Source: Streptomyces sp. CB02400 (GTDB lineage Bacteria; Actinomycetota; Actinomycetes; Streptomycetales; Streptomycetaceae). Taken from it: a stretch of DNA of 64,000 nucleotides. Of this stretch, positions 44,391-53,754 are shown one piece after another. How positions within the stretch are numbered: the stretch's first letter is position 1; each line of letters opens with the position of its first letter. The translations under genes were made by a program, and so were the position numbers. The notes beneath the pieces are model-generated. The model was not told where the DNA came from, did not search any database, and worked only from the letters and a program-made list of their open reading frames with translations. The stretch is from the NCBI RefSeq assembly GCF_001905725.1, contig NZ_LIWB01000003.1, forward strand, positions 147,575 to 211,574, given 5' to 3'.

Positions 44391-45818
44391 TCAGTCGCTC
44401 AGCAGGGTCACGTCGTCCACGACGAAGCTCGTCTGCAGCGAGGAGTCCTCACTTCCGGTGAACGTCAGGGTCACCGTCTGCCCCGCGTACGCCGACAGGT
44501 CGACCGAGCGCTGCACGTAGCCGCTGCCGGCGTCGGCGTTGGACAGCGTGGCGAGCGTGGTGCCGCCGGCCTTCACCGTGAACCGGTCGTACGGCGTCGA
44601 GCCGGACTCGTCGGTGTCGATGTGCAGCCAGTAGCTCAGCGCGGCCCGGGTGCACCCGGCCGGCACGGTCACCGACTGGCTGATCGACTCGGTGCGGGTG
44701 GAGCCGTACCCCGACAGCCAGGCGAACCGGGTGCCGGTGTGGGCGGACCGGCCCGAGTGGGCGCCGATGGTCCCGGTGTTCCCGGTCCACGGCGAGGTGC
44801 CGCTCTCGAACCCGCCGTTGGCGACGACGCCGGTGGTGTCGCAGTCGCCGCCGTCGTCGCCGGTGTCCACGGCCCGCTGCCAGATCGTGTACGCGATGCC
44901 GTCGGACGCGCGGTCCAGGCCGGTGGTGTTGATGTTGGTGAGGGTGTCGCAGGAGGAGTGGTAACAGGGGTCGTACGCCCTGCTCGCGGTGCCGCCCCAC
45001 TTGGCGGCCTGCGCGGAGGTCTTGCGGGCGCTGGCGCCCATCGCGTAGCCGGAGGTGGGGATGGAGTACTGCTCGAAGGAGTAGTCGTCGCTGCGCCCCG
45101 CGCCCTCGGTGTTCTCCTCCGGCTGGAGTCCGAGCGAGTCCCAGTACGCCTTCATCGGGGCGGCGGCCGAGGAGGTGATGTGGTTGATGAAGTAGCCGCC
45201 GTTGACGGAGGCGACCATGTCGAAGTTGTAGTACGCCTTGATCCTCGCGCGCTCGGTCGACGACAGGGAACGCACGTAGAAGTCGGACCCGTTGAGGCCC
45301 TGCTCCTCGTCGGTCCACCAGGCGAAGCGGACCCGGTTGCGCATGGTGGGGTTCTGCTGGGCGAGCGTCAGGGCGTTCTCGAGGAGGGCGGCGGAGCCGG
45401 AGCCGTTGTCGTTCATGCCGGGTCCGGCCGAGACGCCGTCCAGGTGGGCGCCGAACATGTACACGTTGTTGGCGTCGCCCTTGGGCCACTCGGCGATCAG
45501 GTTGGGCCCGGCCCCGCTGGAGCAGCCGGAGGTGCACGGCTGCTCGGTGACGGTGTATCCGGCGGCCTGGAGCCTGCCCTTCACATAGGCGACGGAGTCG
45601 TCGTAACCCTGGCCGGTGGAGCGGCGGTTGCCGCCGTTCCGGCCGGCGATGGCGCTGAACTCGTTCAGATGCGCCTTCACCTTGGTCACGTCGACGTCGG
45701 GTGCGGCGCTGAGGGTGGTGTCCGCGGTGGGTACGGAGTCGGCGGCCACGGCGGGGAGTGTTCCGCAGCCGAGCACGACGGCGAGCGAGATACCCGCCAC
45801 GGCGAATCTTCGTTTCAC
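44391..45818 (-). CDS. Secreted M28 zinc aminopeptidase
   Basis: A 475-residue exported peptidase like the S. griseus aminopeptidase. Signal peptide ([12 protein letters not shown] to VAAD); catalytic domain with zinc ligands in [26 protein letters not shown] (general base and ligand), YYNFDMVAS and [12 protein letters not shown]-terminal jelly-roll domain of about 125 residues follows ([16 protein letters not shown] onward). The GTG at 45818 has GGAGGAG upstream and precedes the signal peptide. Probably releases N-terminal hydrophobic residues from peptides outside the cell. Confidence 0.93.
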   Translation of the reverse strand: MKRRFAVAGISLAVVLGCGTLPAVAADSVPTADTTLSAAPDVDVTKVKAHLNEFSAIAGRNGGNRRSTGQGYDDSVAYVKGRLQAAGYTVTEQPCTSGCSSGAGPNLIAEWPKGDANNVYMFGAHLDGVSAGPGMNDNGSGSAALLENALTLAQQNPTMRNRVRFAWWTDEEQGLNGSDFYVRSLSSTERARIKAYYNFDMVASVNGGYFINHITSSAAAPMKAYWDSLGLQPEENTEGAGRSDDYSFEQYSIPTSGYAMGASARKTSAQAAKWGGTASRAYDPCYHSSCDTLTNINTTGLDRASDGIAYTIWQRAVDTGDDGGDCDTTGVVANGGFESGTSPWTGNTGTIGAHSGRSAHTGTRFAWLSGYGSTRTESISQSVTVPAGCTRAALSYWLHIDTDESGSTPYDRFTVKAGGTTLATLSNADAGSGYVQRSVDLSAYAGQTVTLTFTGSEDSSLQTSFVVDDVTLLSD

Positions 45819-46053
45819 CTTGTCTCCTCCGGGAGGTGGCTGTGGGGTGAGCCACACAGGATTGACATGGCATGAGCATGTCGGAGTGGCGAGAAGACTC
45901 ACAGTGATGGTTGAGCCAGTCAACGGAACGGGCAGGGCTGAGGCTTGATTGTCCGAAAGAAGTACGCAGGGTCCGCTATCCGGACGGCAATGATCCGCCC
46001 CCGCCACCCCTTCCCGTCCCGACCCCGGGGGGCGCTGCCCCCGGACCCCCGCT

Positions 46054-46098
46054 CCTCAAACGCCGGACGGGCCGACTCGGCCCGTCCGGCGTTTGAGG
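46054..46098. terminator. 22-bp-arm inverted repeat, terminator of class I fumarase
   Basis: Perfect 22-bp arms (46054-46075 with 46077-46098) around a single C. It lies just past the fumarase stop on its transcribed side. The flanks extend the symmetry imperfectly (G/C-rich blocks near 46028-46050 and 46121-46145). Confidence 0.75.
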
Positions 46099-46144
46099 AC
46101 GAGGCCCGTTCAGGGCCGAAAGGGGGTCTGGGGGCGCAGCCCCC
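46091..46144 (+). repeat. Dispersed intergenic repeat, copy B
   Basis: Same sequence family as 35846-35896; the two differ by three single-base gaps and a few substitutions. Such elements occur many times in Streptomyces genomes as far as I recall. Confidence 0.7.
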
Positions 46145-46203
46145 AGGGATGGGGCGGGAAGGGGCGTCGGGGGCGAAAACCCACTCACGCCGCACCGGAG
46201 GGG

Positions 46204-47874
46204 CTACGCCAGCCCGGGCCCCCGCACCGGAATCGACGTGAACGTCGGCTGCTGCGGCGAAGGATCCTGGAAGAAGTCATTCCCCTTGTCGTCGACGACG
46301 ATGAACGCCGGGAAGTCCTCCACCTCGATCTTCCACACCGCCTCCATCCCGAGCTCCTCGTACTCGACGACCTCGACCTTCTTGATGCAGTCCTGCGCGA
46401 GCCGCGCCGCCGGCCCACCGATGGACCCGAGATAGAACCCACCGTGCGCGTCACACGCGTCGGTGACCTGCTTCGACCGGTTCCCCTTCGCCAGCATCAC
46501 CTTCGACCCGCCCGCAGCCTGGAACTGCTCCACGTACGAGTCCATGCGCCCGGCCGTCGTAGGCCCGAACGACCCCGACGCATACCCCTCCGGCGTCTTC
46601 GCGGGCCCGGCGTAGTACACCGGGTGGTCCTTCAGGTACTGCGGCATCTCCTCACCCGCGTCCAGCCTCTCCTTGATCTTGGCGTGCGCGATGTCGCGCG
46701 CCACGACCAGCGGACCGGTCAGGGAGAGCCGGGTCTTGACCGGGTGCTTGGTCAGCTCGGCGAGGATGTCGTCCATCGGCTGGTTGAGGTCGACCTTGAC
46801 GACGTCGCCCTCGGACTCCAGCTGCTCGTCCGTCGTCTCCGGCAGGAACCGCGCCGGATCCGTCTCCAGCTGCTCCAGGAACACACCCTCAGCGGTGATC
46901 TTCGCGACGGCCTGCCGGTCGGCGGAGCAGGACACGGCGATCGCGACCGGACACGACGCCCCGTGCCGCGGCAGCCGCACCACCCGCACGTCGTGGCAGA
47001 AGTACTTGCCCCCGAACTGCGCCCCGATCCCGATCTTCTGCGTCAGCTCGAAGACCTTCTCCTCCAGCTCCTTGTCCCGGAAGCCGTGCCCGAGCGCCGA
47101 CCCCTCGGAGGGGATCTCGTCCAGGTAGTGCGCGGAGGCGTACTTCGCGGTCTTCAGCGCGTACTCGGCCGACGTACCGCCGACGACGATCGCCAGGTGG
47201 TACGGCGGACAGGCGGCCGTACCCAGCGAACGGATCTTCTCCTCCAGGAACTTCATCATGGAGGCCTCGTTCAGGACGGCCTTGGTCTCCTGGTAGAGGA
47301 ACGACTTGTTGGCCGAGCCGCCGCCCTTGGCCATGAACAGGAACTTGTACGCGCCGCCGTCCGTCGCGTACAGCTCGATCTGCGCCGGGAGGTTCGAACC
47401 GGTGTTCTTCTCCTCCCACATGGTGAGCGGAGCCATCTGCGAGTAGCGCAGGTTCAGGTTCTTGTAGGCGTCGTAGATGCCCTTGCTCAGGGCCTCCTCG
47501 TCACGCCCCGACGTCAGCACGTTCTGCCCGCGCTTGCCCATGACGATCGCCGTACCGGTGTCCTGGCACATCGGCAGCACGCCCGCCGCCGCGATGTTCG
47601 CGTTCTTCAGCAGGTCCAGCGCGACGAACTTGTCGTTGCCCGACGCCTCGGGGTCGTCGATGATGCGGCGCAGCTGCGCCAGGTGGGCGGGGCGCAGATA
47701 GTGCTGGATGTCGTGAACGGCCTCCTCGGCGAGCCTGCGCAGCGCCTCCGGCTCCACCTTGAGGAACGTCCGCCCGTCGGCCTCGAAGGTGGAGACACCT
47801 TCGGAGGTCACCAGCCGGTAGGGGGTGGTGTCCTCTCCCATGGGGAGCAGATCGGCGTACTCGAACTCAGGCAT
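46204..47874 (-). CDS. Fumarate hydratase class I (iron-sulfur)
   Basis: Oxygen-sensitive [4Fe-4S] fumarase, 556 residues, with fused alpha and beta domains. Cluster Cys are expected in [21 protein letters not shown] and VSCSADRQA. The beta domain has [36 protein letters not shown] and [11 protein letters not shown]. The ATG at 47874 has GAGGA upstream; another ATG at 47883 is too close to that site. It is read leftward. Confidence 0.93.
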   Translation of the reverse strand: MPEFEYADLLPMGEDTTPYRLVTSEGVSTFEADGRTFLKVEPEALRRLAEEAVHDIQHYLRPAHLAQLRRIIDDPEASGNDKFVALDLLKNANIAAAGVLPMCQDTGTAIVMGKRGQNVLTSGRDEEALSKGIYDAYKNLNLRYSQMAPLTMWEEKNTGSNLPAQIELYATDGGAYKFLFMAKGGGSANKSFLYQETKAVLNEASMMKFLEEKIRSLGTAACPPYHLAIVVGGTSAEYALKTAKYASAHYLDEIPSEGSALGHGFRDKELEEKVFELTQKIGIGAQFGGKYFCHDVRVVRLPRHGASCPVAIAVSCSADRQAVAKITAEGVFLEQLETDPARFLPETTDEQLESEGDVVKVDLNQPMDDILAELTKHPVKTRLSLTGPLVVARDIAHAKIKERLDAGEEMPQYLKDHPVYYAGPAKTPEGYASGSFGPTTAGRMDSYVEQFQAAGGSKVMLAKGNRSKQVTDACDAHGGFYLGSIGGPAARLAQDCIKKVEVVEYEELGMEAVWKIEVEDFPAFIVVDDKGNDFFQDPSPQQPTFTSIPVRGPGLA

Positions 47875-47938
47875 CTCGCCCATTCCTCACTCGACAGGAA
47901 GTCTTCCGGGGCGGCTCGCCTTCGGCTCGCTCGCCGGC

Positions 47939-47960
47939 CGCCCGCCGACGTCGGCGGGCG
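47939..47960. repeat. 22-bp perfect palindrome in the fumarase/DUF1707 gap
   Basis: CGCCCGCCGACG is followed by its complement to give a perfect GC-rich palindrome 65 bases upstream of the fumarase start. It can fold as a hairpin in either transcript. No known site. Confidence 0.5.
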
Positions 47961-48033
47961 CTCACCAGCGTAGGACCTGCTCCTCGTGGCGAGCCTGTGA
48001 GGTTGTCCTCAGTTGTTCCCGTCAGGGGGTAGT

Positions 48034-48047
48034 CGCGATCTATCGCG
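48034..48047. promoter_or_regulatory. CGCGAT-CT-ATCGCG inverted repeat at DUF1707 promoter
   Basis: A 6-2-6 perfect dyad 18 bases before the GTG of the DUF1707 gene, where a -10 region would lie. Similar TATCGCGATA-type sites bind small dimeric repressors (for example PadR-like or HTH proteins) in Streptomyces; the regulator here is unknown. Confidence 0.5.
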
Positions 48048-48065
48048 TTTCGGTACGCTGCTGCC

Positions 48066-48761
48066 GTGGACCTTCAGAAGCACGCCCAGCAGCCGGACAC
48101 GGCACCGCGGACGGCCGAGCTGCGCGCCTCCGACGCCGACCGGGACCGTACCGCCGACCTCCTGCGCGAGGCCCTCGCCGAGGGCCGCCTCACCGCCGAC
48201 GAGCACGCGGAGCGCGTCGAGGGCGTGCTGGCCGCCAAGACGGTCGGGGAGCTGGAGGTGTTCATCCAGGACCTGCCGATAGCCCACCAGCGGCGCGCGG
48301 CACACGCCTCCGCCCCCAGCCGCCCCACCACCGGCGCGATCCCGATGGACCCCGATGACAACGTGGTCGCGGTGTTCAGCGCCGCCGCCCGCAAGGGCCG
48401 CTGGCGCACCGGCCGCCGCATCCACGCCTACGCGATCTTCGGGAGCGTGGAGATCGACCTCAGCGAGGCGCTGTTCGACCACCAGCAGGTCATGATCAAG
48501 GCGTTCTCCGTCTTCGGCAGCGTCGAGATCAGCGTCCCGGAGAACGTGTCGCTGCGCGGCATGGGCGGCGGCGTGCTCGGCGCCTTCGAGGTGGACACGC
48601 TCGACGCGACCGACGACGAGGCCCCGGTGGTCTACGTCGACGGCTGGGCGGTGCTGGGCAGCGTCGAGGCGCGGCCCAAGCGCGGCAAGCTCGTGGCGGA
48701 CATCCTCGACCGGGTGCAGCGCAAGGTCGACAGGAGCATGCGCAGGCACCTGGGCCACTGA
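48066..48761 (+). CDS. DUF1707 protein with LiaF-like C-terminus
   Basis: A 231-residue protein. The N-terminal DUF1707 domain (about 18-70: LRASDADRDRTADLLREALAEGRLTADEHAERV) is a short helical module. The C-terminal beta-helix-like part (RIHAYAIFGSVEIDLSEA, AFSVFGSVEISVPENV, GWAVLGSVEARP) resembles the LiaF/DUF2154 domain linked to cell-envelope stress. No signal peptide or membrane segment, so it is cytoplasmic. GTG start. Confidence 0.85.
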   Translation: MDLQKHAQQPDTAPRTAELRASDADRDRTADLLREALAEGRLTADEHAERVEGVLAAKTVGELEVFIQDLPIAHQRRAAHASAPSRPTTGAIPMDPDDNVVAVFSAAARKGRWRTGRRIHAYAIFGSVEIDLSEALFDHQQVMIKAFSVFGSVEISVPENVSLRGMGGGVLGAFEVDTLDATDDEAPVVYVDGWAVLGSVEARPKRGKLVADILDRVQRKVDRSMRRHLGH

Positions 48762-48863
48762 CGGGCTGCCGGGCGGTTCGGAACTCAGTGCATAGGCTCG
48801 CGCACATCGGGTAAGCCTTGCTGCATCGTGTCTCGCTTGCGAAGCCGTCGTCAGGAGTAGACC

Positions 48864-49238
48864 GTGCTGCAACCGCCGCATTCGTCCCTGCAGATAGCCG
48901 CTGTCCCGGCCCAGCGAGCGGCAGCGCGGGACAGGGACCAGGACGCCCCCTGGCACACCGAGGCGGTGTGCCGGCGCGACGAGGCGGGGCTGTTCTTCGC
49001 ACCCTCGAAGGAACCCACCGCCGCCCGGCTCTCCCGCGAGGAGGCGGCCAAGCGCGTCTGCGCCCGCTGCCCGGTGATGGTCGAGTGCCGCGAGCACGCC
49101 CTGCTCCAGCCCGAGCCCTACGGCGTCTGGGGCGGCCTCACCGCCGCCGAACGCCGAGTGGTCCTGGCCCGCCGCAGGCGCCGCGAAATGGAACTGAAGA
49201 AGACCCCCCGCCCGGGCCGCATCGCGGCAGCGGGCTGA
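48864..49238 (+). CDS. WhiB-like iron-sulfur regulator
   Basis: A 124-residue Wbl protein. Four Cys bind a [4Fe-4S] cluster (C36, C66, C69, C75; pattern C-x29-C-x2-C-x5-C), and the GVWGG turn (about 87-91) precedes a basic C-terminal helix (RRVVLARRRRREME) for DNA contact. Wbl proteins usually act with the principal sigma factor region 4. AGGAG lies before the GTG. Its position before glpX matches wblI of S. coelicolor as I remember it, so I leave the symbol open. Confidence 0.93.
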   Translation: MLQPPHSSLQIAAVPAQRAAARDRDQDAPWHTEAVCRRDEAGLFFAPSKEPTAARLSREEAAKRVCARCPVMVECREHALLQPEPYGVWGGLTAAERRVVLARRRRREMELKKTPRPGRIAAAG

Positions 49239-49260
49239 AACCCGCACAAGCAATAAGAAA

Positions 49261-49291
49261 GGGCGCCCCCTCCGCACAGGGGGCGCCCTTT
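49261..49291 (+). terminator. Terminator of the whiB-like gene
   Basis: Perfect 11-bp stem (49261-49271 with 49278-49288), loop CCGCAC, then TTT. The same hairpin recurs with one mismatch in each copy of the tandem array that follows. Confidence 0.8.
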
Positions 49292-49611
49292 CACGCGCCG
49301 GGCAGGACTACACGCTCAGGAGCCGCGGGGCTGTGACACGTGCGGCTCCGCCGCGTGGGCGCTCCCTTCGCACAGGGGGCGCCCTTTCACGCCGGGCAGG
49401 GCAGCTCACCCAGGGGCGCGGGGCTGTGACATGTGCGGCTCCGCCGCGTGGGCGCTCCCTTCGCACAGGGGGCGCCTTTTCACGCCGGGCAGGGCAGCTC
49501 ACCCAGGGGCGCGGGGCTGTGACATGTGCGGCTCCGCCGCGTGGGCGCTCCCTTCGCACAGGGGGCGCCTTTTCACGCCGGGCAGGGCAGCTCACCCAGG
49601 GGCGCGGGGAA
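49285..49611 (+). repeat. 93-bp tandem repeat array carrying repeated terminator hairpins
   Basis: One diverged 96-base unit (49285-49380), two nearly identical 93-base units (49381-49473, 49474-49566) and a partial unit ending about 49611, which runs into GGGGAACTGCGCGATC, a sequence type common between Streptomyces genes. Each unit contains CTGTGACATGTGCGG and a terminator-like hairpin. The units are multiples of three, so open frames run through, but there is no sign of translation. Confidence 0.9.
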
Positions 49612-49678
49612 CTGCGCGATCAACCACCACGCACCCGCACTCGCCCACGCGCCGCGGGCAGCCCCACGCACCGGCGTT

Positions 49679-50713
49679 TCACTTGGCGCGATCAAAGTCA
49701 ATCGCGCTATAGGCCCGCAGCTTCGAGAGCCGGTGCTCGGAGTCGATCCGACGAACCGTCCCCGACTTCGACCGCATCACGATCGAATCGGTCGTGGCCG
49801 TCTCCGGCCGGTACCGCACCCCGCGCAGCAACTCACCGTCGGTGATCCCGGTCGCCACGAAGAACACGTTCTCCCCGGCGACGAGGTCGTCGGTCGTCAG
49901 CACCCGGTCCAGATCGTGCCCCGCGTCGACCGCCCGCTGCCGCTCCTCGTCGTCCTTGGGCCACAGCTTGCCCTGAATGGTCCCGCCCAGGCACTTCACC
50001 GCGCACGCCGAGATGATGCCCTCGGGGGTACCGCCGACGCCGAGCAGCAGATCGATGCCCGTGCCCTCGCGCAGCGCGAGGATCGAGCCGGCCACGTCGC
50101 CGTCGGAGATCAGCTTGATGCGCGCCCCGGTCTCCCGGATCTCCTTGATGATGCCCTCGTGCCGCGGCCGGTCGAGGATCACCACGGTGACGTCCTCGGG
50201 GGTGACCCGCTTGGCCTTGGCGACCCGCCGGATGTTCACGCTCACCGGCGCGTTGATGTCGACGAAGTCGGCGGCCTCCGGCCCGGTGACCAGCTTGTCC
50301 ATGTAGAACACGGCCGACGGGTCGAACATCGAGCCGCGCTCGGCGGCGGCCAGCACCGCGATGGCGTTCGTCATGCCCTTGGCGGTCAACGTCGTACCGT
50401 CGATCGGGTCGACGGCGATGTCGCACTCCGGGCCGGTCCCGTCGCCCACGCGCTCCCCGTTGAAGAGCATCGGGGCCTCGTCCTTCTCGCCCTCGCCGAT
50501 GACGACGACGCCGTTCATCGAGACGGTGGAGACGAGGGTGCGCATGGCGCGCACCGCGGCGCCGTCGGCGCCGTTCTTGTCACCGCGCCCTACCCAGCGG
50601 CCGGCGGCCATGGCCGCGGCCTCGGTCACCCGTACGAGCTCCAGGGCGAGGTTGCGGTCGGGGGCCTCGGACGGGACATCGAGCTCGGACGGCAAGTGAT
50701 GGTGTTCGGTCAT
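49679..50713 (-). CDS. glpX: Fructose-1,6-bisphosphatase class II (GlpX)
   Basis: Gluconeogenic phosphatase converting fructose 1,6-bisphosphate to fructose 6-phosphate. The 344-residue protein has the metal-binding [11 protein letters not shown] and DPIDGTT motifs of the Li-sensitive phosphatase fold, plus [19 protein letters not shown]. The ATG at 50713 gives the usual family length; the frame is open much further upstream without support. Divergent from the DUF4245 gene. Confidence 0.95.
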   Translation of the reverse strand: MTEHHHLPSELDVPSEAPDRNLALELVRVTEAAAMAAGRWVGRGDKNGADGAAVRAMRTLVSTVSMNGVVVIGEGEKDEAPMLFNGERVGDGTGPECDIAVDPIDGTTLTAKGMTNAIAVLAAAERGSMFDPSAVFYMDKLVTGPEAADFVDINAPVSVNIRRVAKAKRVTPEDVTVVILDRPRHEGIIKEIRETGARIKLISDGDVAGSILALREGTGIDLLLGVGGTPEGIISACAVKCLGGTIQGKLWPKDDEERQRAVDAGHDLDRVLTTDDLVAGENVFFVATGITDGELLRGVRYRPETATTDSIVMRSKSGTVRRIDSEHRLSKLRAYSAIDFDRAK

Positions 50714-50839
50714 CGGAGCGCACCTTTCTGTACGACGACGGCCGGATGAGGGTGTGGGGCACGACTCTATCGTCAGTCCGACAAAATGAGCAGGGCCCCC
50801 CACGGATGAGCGCACCGGGCACCTGCGACGATAGGGGGC

Positions 50840-51364
50840 GTGGCAGGAACGAAGAGCGTGCAGAAAACGGCCCGGGACATGATCCTTTCCCTGGCCCTCA
50901 TCATGCTCGTGGCGGGAGTGGTCTGGCTGTTCATCCCGCACGAGGACGGTGAACCCGACCTCAAGCGGGTCGACTACCGGGTCGACCTGCTCACGGCCCG
51001 CCGGGCCGCCTCCTACCCCGTCGCCGCGCCGGAGGGCCTGTCCGAGGCGTGGAAGCCCACCTCCGTCCGCTACCGGGGCACCGAGTCCGAGGCCTGGCAC
51101 CTCGGCTTCCGCGCCCCCGACGGGGAGTACGTGGCGGTCGAGCAGTCCACGGGCAAGCGGTCGGAGTTCATCGAGGACAGGACGCAGGGTGCCGCGAAGA
51201 CGGAGACCACGCGGCAGATCGACGGCAGGACCTGGACGCGCTACGAGGGCGACCACTACGACGCGCTGGTGCTGGAGGAGACCGAGGGCTCGACCACGGT
51301 GGTGACCGGCACGGCGTCGTTCGGCCAGCTGGAGAAGATGGCCGGGGCGCTGCGCACGGAGTGA
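50840..51364 (+). CDS. DUF4245 membrane-anchored protein
   Basis: A 174-residue protein with a basic N-terminus, one membrane helix (about 14-31), and an extracytoplasmic domain typical of DUF4245 ([69 protein letters not shown]). GTG start. It lies next to glpX in many actinobacteria; function unknown. Confidence 0.88.
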   Translation: MAGTKSVQKTARDMILSLALIMLVAGVVWLFIPHEDGEPDLKRVDYRVDLLTARRAASYPVAAPEGLSEAWKPTSVRYRGTESEAWHLGFRAPDGEYVAVEQSTGKRSEFIEDRTQGAAKTETTRQIDGRTWTRYEGDHYDALVLEETEGSTTVVTGTASFGQLEKMAGALRTE

Positions 51365-51377
51365 GCGGGACGTGGAT

Positions 51378-51435
51378 GTGCACGGGGCGGGGCCCTGCCG
51401 GATCGGCCGATCCGGCAGGGCCCCGCCCCGTGCAC
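51378..51435. terminator. 58-bp perfect palindrome, bidirectional terminator
   Basis: Two 29-base arms meet without a spacer (51378-51406 with 51407-51435). It lies between convergent genes: 13 bases after the DUF4245 stop and 13 bases from the nitroreductase stop. No T tract is needed on this scale of stem. Confidence 0.85.
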
Positions 51436-51448
51436 GCCGTACTGATGC

Positions 51449-52039
51449 TCAGACGGTGGTGACGACCTGCTCGTACTCCAGCCGCGGGGAGCGCGGGAAC
51501 CACGCGTCCGGCCCGGGGCGGCCGATGTTGACGACCATCAGCGGGGTGTGGTCGTCGTCCAGGAACTCCTTGCGGAGGCCCTCGAAGTCGAGGCCGGTCA
51601 TCGGGCCGGCGGCCAGGCCCGCGGCGCGCACGCCGACGATGAAGTAGGCGGCCTGGAGGGCGGCGTTCACCGCGGCGGAGCCCTCGCGCACCGGGCGCTC
51701 GCTGAAGAAGGCGTCCTTGGCCTGCGGGAAGTGCGGGAGCAGGGCGGGGAGCTCCTCGTGGAACTCGTTGTCCGCGGACAGGATGGCGACCAGCGGGGCG
51801 GCGGCCGTCTTCGCCTGGTTGCCTTCCGCCATGTGCCGGACGAGACGCTCGCGGGCCTCGGGGGAGCGGACCAGGGTGACGCGCAGGGGGCTCTGGTTGA
51901 AGGCGGTGGGGCCGTACTTGACCAGGTCGTAGATCGCCCGCACCTGCTCGTCGGTCACCGGTTCGTCGGTGAACGTGTTGGCGGTGCGCGCCTCACGGAA
52001 CAGCAGGTCCTGGGCGGCGGGGTCAAGGGCGAGTGACAT
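51449..52039 (-). CDS. Nitroreductase-family FMN oxidoreductase (RutE/HadB-like)
   Basis: A 196-residue enzyme of the malonic semialdehyde reductase/nitroreductase group. FMN contacts are expected in FREARTANTFTDEPV, YGPTAFNQSPLRV (substrate loop), EGSAAVNAALQAAYFIVGVRAAGLAAGPMTG-type helix and VVNIGRPGPDAWFPRSPRL. The ATG at 52039 has GAGAAGG upstream. Two operator-like dyads lie upstream (52074-52115). Confidence 0.9.
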   Translation of the reverse strand: MSLALDPAAQDLLFREARTANTFTDEPVTDEQVRAIYDLVKYGPTAFNQSPLRVTLVRSPEARERLVRHMAEGNQAKTAAAPLVAILSADNEFHEELPALLPHFPQAKDAFFSERPVREGSAAVNAALQAAYFIVGVRAAGLAAGPMTGLDFEGLRKEFLDDDHTPLMVVNIGRPGPDAWFPRSPRLEYEQVVTTV

Positions 52040-52073
52040 GCGTGAACCTTCTCGGGGGGTACGTCGGCCCGTC

Positions 52074-52115
52074 TGTCCGTGTGGGAACCACGGATGTCCG
52101 TGCAGGAACCACGGA
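52074..52115. promoter_or_regulatory. Two tandem TCCGTG-N7-CACGGA operators
   Basis: A 21-base unit occurs twice end to end (52074-52094, 52095-52115) with two differences in the spacer. Each unit contains the dyad TCCGTG-N7-CACGGA. Repeat length equals two DNA turns, so two dimers would bind on the same face. It lies 35 bases upstream of the nitroreductase start. Regulator not identified. Confidence 0.7.
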
Positions 52116-52193
52116 CCGGTTGACGGGTTCGACCGTACGCCTGTGAAGTTCAACGCTCAACTAAATCCGGAGCCCGGTGATCCACTTCACACC

Positions 52194-52460
52194 TCAGACC
52201 TCCCCGGAGTCCTCCGCCCCGCCCTCCTCCTTCTGCTCCTCCTCCGCGAGCGCCGCGTCCAGCCGGGCCCGCGCCCCCTCCAGCCGGCTCCGGCACACCC
52301 CGGCCAGCTCCTCGCCCCGCTCCCAGAGCGCGAGGGACTCCTCCAGCGTCGTACCGCCCGCCTCCAGCCGTCGTACGACCTCGATCAGCTCGTCCCGCGC
52401 CTGCTCGTACCCGAGCGCCTCGGCCGTCGCCGCCGCCGTCTGCTCCGTCTTGCCGGTCAT
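52194..52460 (-). CDS. xseB: Exodeoxyribonuclease VII small subunit
   Basis: An 88-residue helical protein with the XseB pattern [35 protein letters not shown]. It binds XseA to form exonuclease VII, which degrades single-stranded DNA. The start overlaps the xseA stop (ATGA). The acidic tail is typical of actinobacteria. Confidence 0.94.
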   Translation of the reverse strand: MTGKTEQTAAATAEALGYEQARDELIEVVRRLEAGGTTLEESLALWERGEELAGVCRSRLEGARARLDAALAEEEQKEEGGAEDSGEV

Positions 52461-53680
52461 CCGTCCACCCTCTGTGTATCGACTCGAACTGTGAACTCGC
52501 CCTCGGACACCCGCGCCCGCAGGGTCTCACCGGCCTCCACCTCGGCCGGATCCCGCACCGCGTGCCCGTCCGCCCGCTGGAGCACGGCGTACCCGCGCTT
52601 CAGTGTCGCGGCGGGGGACAGGGCCACCACGCGCGCGTGCGTGTGCGTCAGCTCGGAGTCGGCCCGGTCCAGCCGGTACCGCAGACTGCGCCGGCTCCGC
52701 TCCAGCAGCGCCGTGACCTCCTCCGCGCGCGCGTCGACCATCCGGTGCGGATCCTGCAGCGAGGGGCGGGCCAGCGCGTGCGCCAGCCCGCGCTCCTCCC
52801 GGTCCAGCAGCGCCCGGACGGAGCGCCGCGCGCGGTCGCGCAGCATCCGTACCCGCTCGTACTCCTCGCCCACGTCCGGCACCACCTTCTTGGCGGCGTC
52901 GGTCGGCGTGGAGGCGCGCAGGTCGGCCACGTGGTCGAGCAGCGGGTTGTCCGGCTCGTGCCCGATCGCGGAGACGACCGGCGTACGGCACGCCGCCACC
53001 GCCCGCACCAGCTGCTCGTCGGAGAACGGCAGCAGGTCCTCCACGCTGCCGCCGCCCCGCGCCACGATGATCACGTCCACGTCGTCGACCGCGTCCAGCT
53101 CCTTCACGGCCTGGACGACCTGGGGCACCGCGTGCACCCCCTGCACGGGCACATTGCGCACCTCGAAACGGACGGCCGGCCACCGCAGCCGCGCGTTCTC
53201 CAGCACGTCCCGCTCGGCCGCCGAGGCGCGCCCGCACACCAGCCCGATCAGCCGCGGCAGGAACGGCAGCGGCTTCTTCCGCTCCGGCGCGAACAGCCCC
53301 TCCCGCGCGAGCGACTTCTTCAGCTGCTCAAGGCGCGCCAGCAGCTCACCCACCCCCACCGGCTTGATCTCGGCGGCCCTGAGCGACAACTGCCCGCGCG
53401 GCGCGTACCACTCCGGCTTGCAGTGCACCACCACCCGCGCGCCCTCGCCCACCACGTCCGCGACGGCGTCGAACACCTGCCGGTAGCAGGTCACGCCCAC
53501 CGAGATGTCGTGCGACGGGTCGCGCAGCGTCAGGAACACCACCCCGGCGCCCGGCCGCCGCGACAACTGGGTGATCTGCCCCTCGACCCACACCGCGCCG
53601 AGCCGGTCGATCCACCCCCCGATCAGCCGCGACACCTCACCGACGGGCAACGGCGCTTCCGCAGACGTGTTGAGAGCCAT
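52457..53680 (-). CDS. xseA: Exodeoxyribonuclease VII large subunit
   Basis: A 407-residue catalytic subunit. N-terminal OB fold ([20 protein letters not shown], about 18-110), catalytic domain (about 125-345) with [65 protein letters not shown], long helices, and a C-terminal [16 protein letters not shown]. The start [10 protein letters not shown] at 53680 fits relatives, though no clear binding site is present; GTG at 53710 is possible. Divergent from ispH. Confidence 0.94.
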   Translation of the reverse strand: MALNTSAEAPLPVGEVSRLIGGWIDRLGAVWVEGQITQLSRRPGAGVVFLTLRDPSHDISVGVTCYRQVFDAVADVVGEGARVVVHCKPEWYAPRGQLSLRAAEIKPVGVGELLARLEQLKKSLAREGLFAPERKKPLPFLPRLIGLVCGRASAAERDVLENARLRWPAVRFEVRNVPVQGVHAVPQVVQAVKELDAVDDVDVIIVARGGGSVEDLLPFSDEQLVRAVAACRTPVVSAIGHEPDNPLLDHVADLRASTPTDAAKKVVPDVGEEYERVRMLRDRARRSVRALLDREERGLAHALARPSLQDPHRMVDARAEEVTALLERSRRSLRYRLDRADSELTHTHARVVALSPAATLKRGYAVLQRADGHAVRDPAEVEAGETLRARVSEGEFTVRVDTQRVDG

Positions 53681-53754
53681 GTCCGCGAGAGTAGTGCGCC
53701 CCACCGACAACGCACCGTGACCGCGCCCCCGAGCGCGGCCTTACGATGGGACGC

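Larger units (their letters stand above)
45819..46203. other. Intergenic region between aminopeptidase and class I fumarase
   Basis: No gene seen. The left part carries the aminopeptidase promoter (AT-richer stretch near 45855-45915). The right part is filled by a long inverted repeat (46054-46098) and a dispersed repeat. Confidence 0.5.

Noticed and set aside
49261..49611. Possible CRISPR array
   Set aside because: Units are 93 bases, contiguous and without unique spacers; no cas genes are nearby.
49333..49845. Open frames through the 93-bp repeat array encoding 31-residue repeats
   Set aside because: The frame is open on both strands only because the unit is a multiple of three; the sequence is dominated by terminator hairpins.
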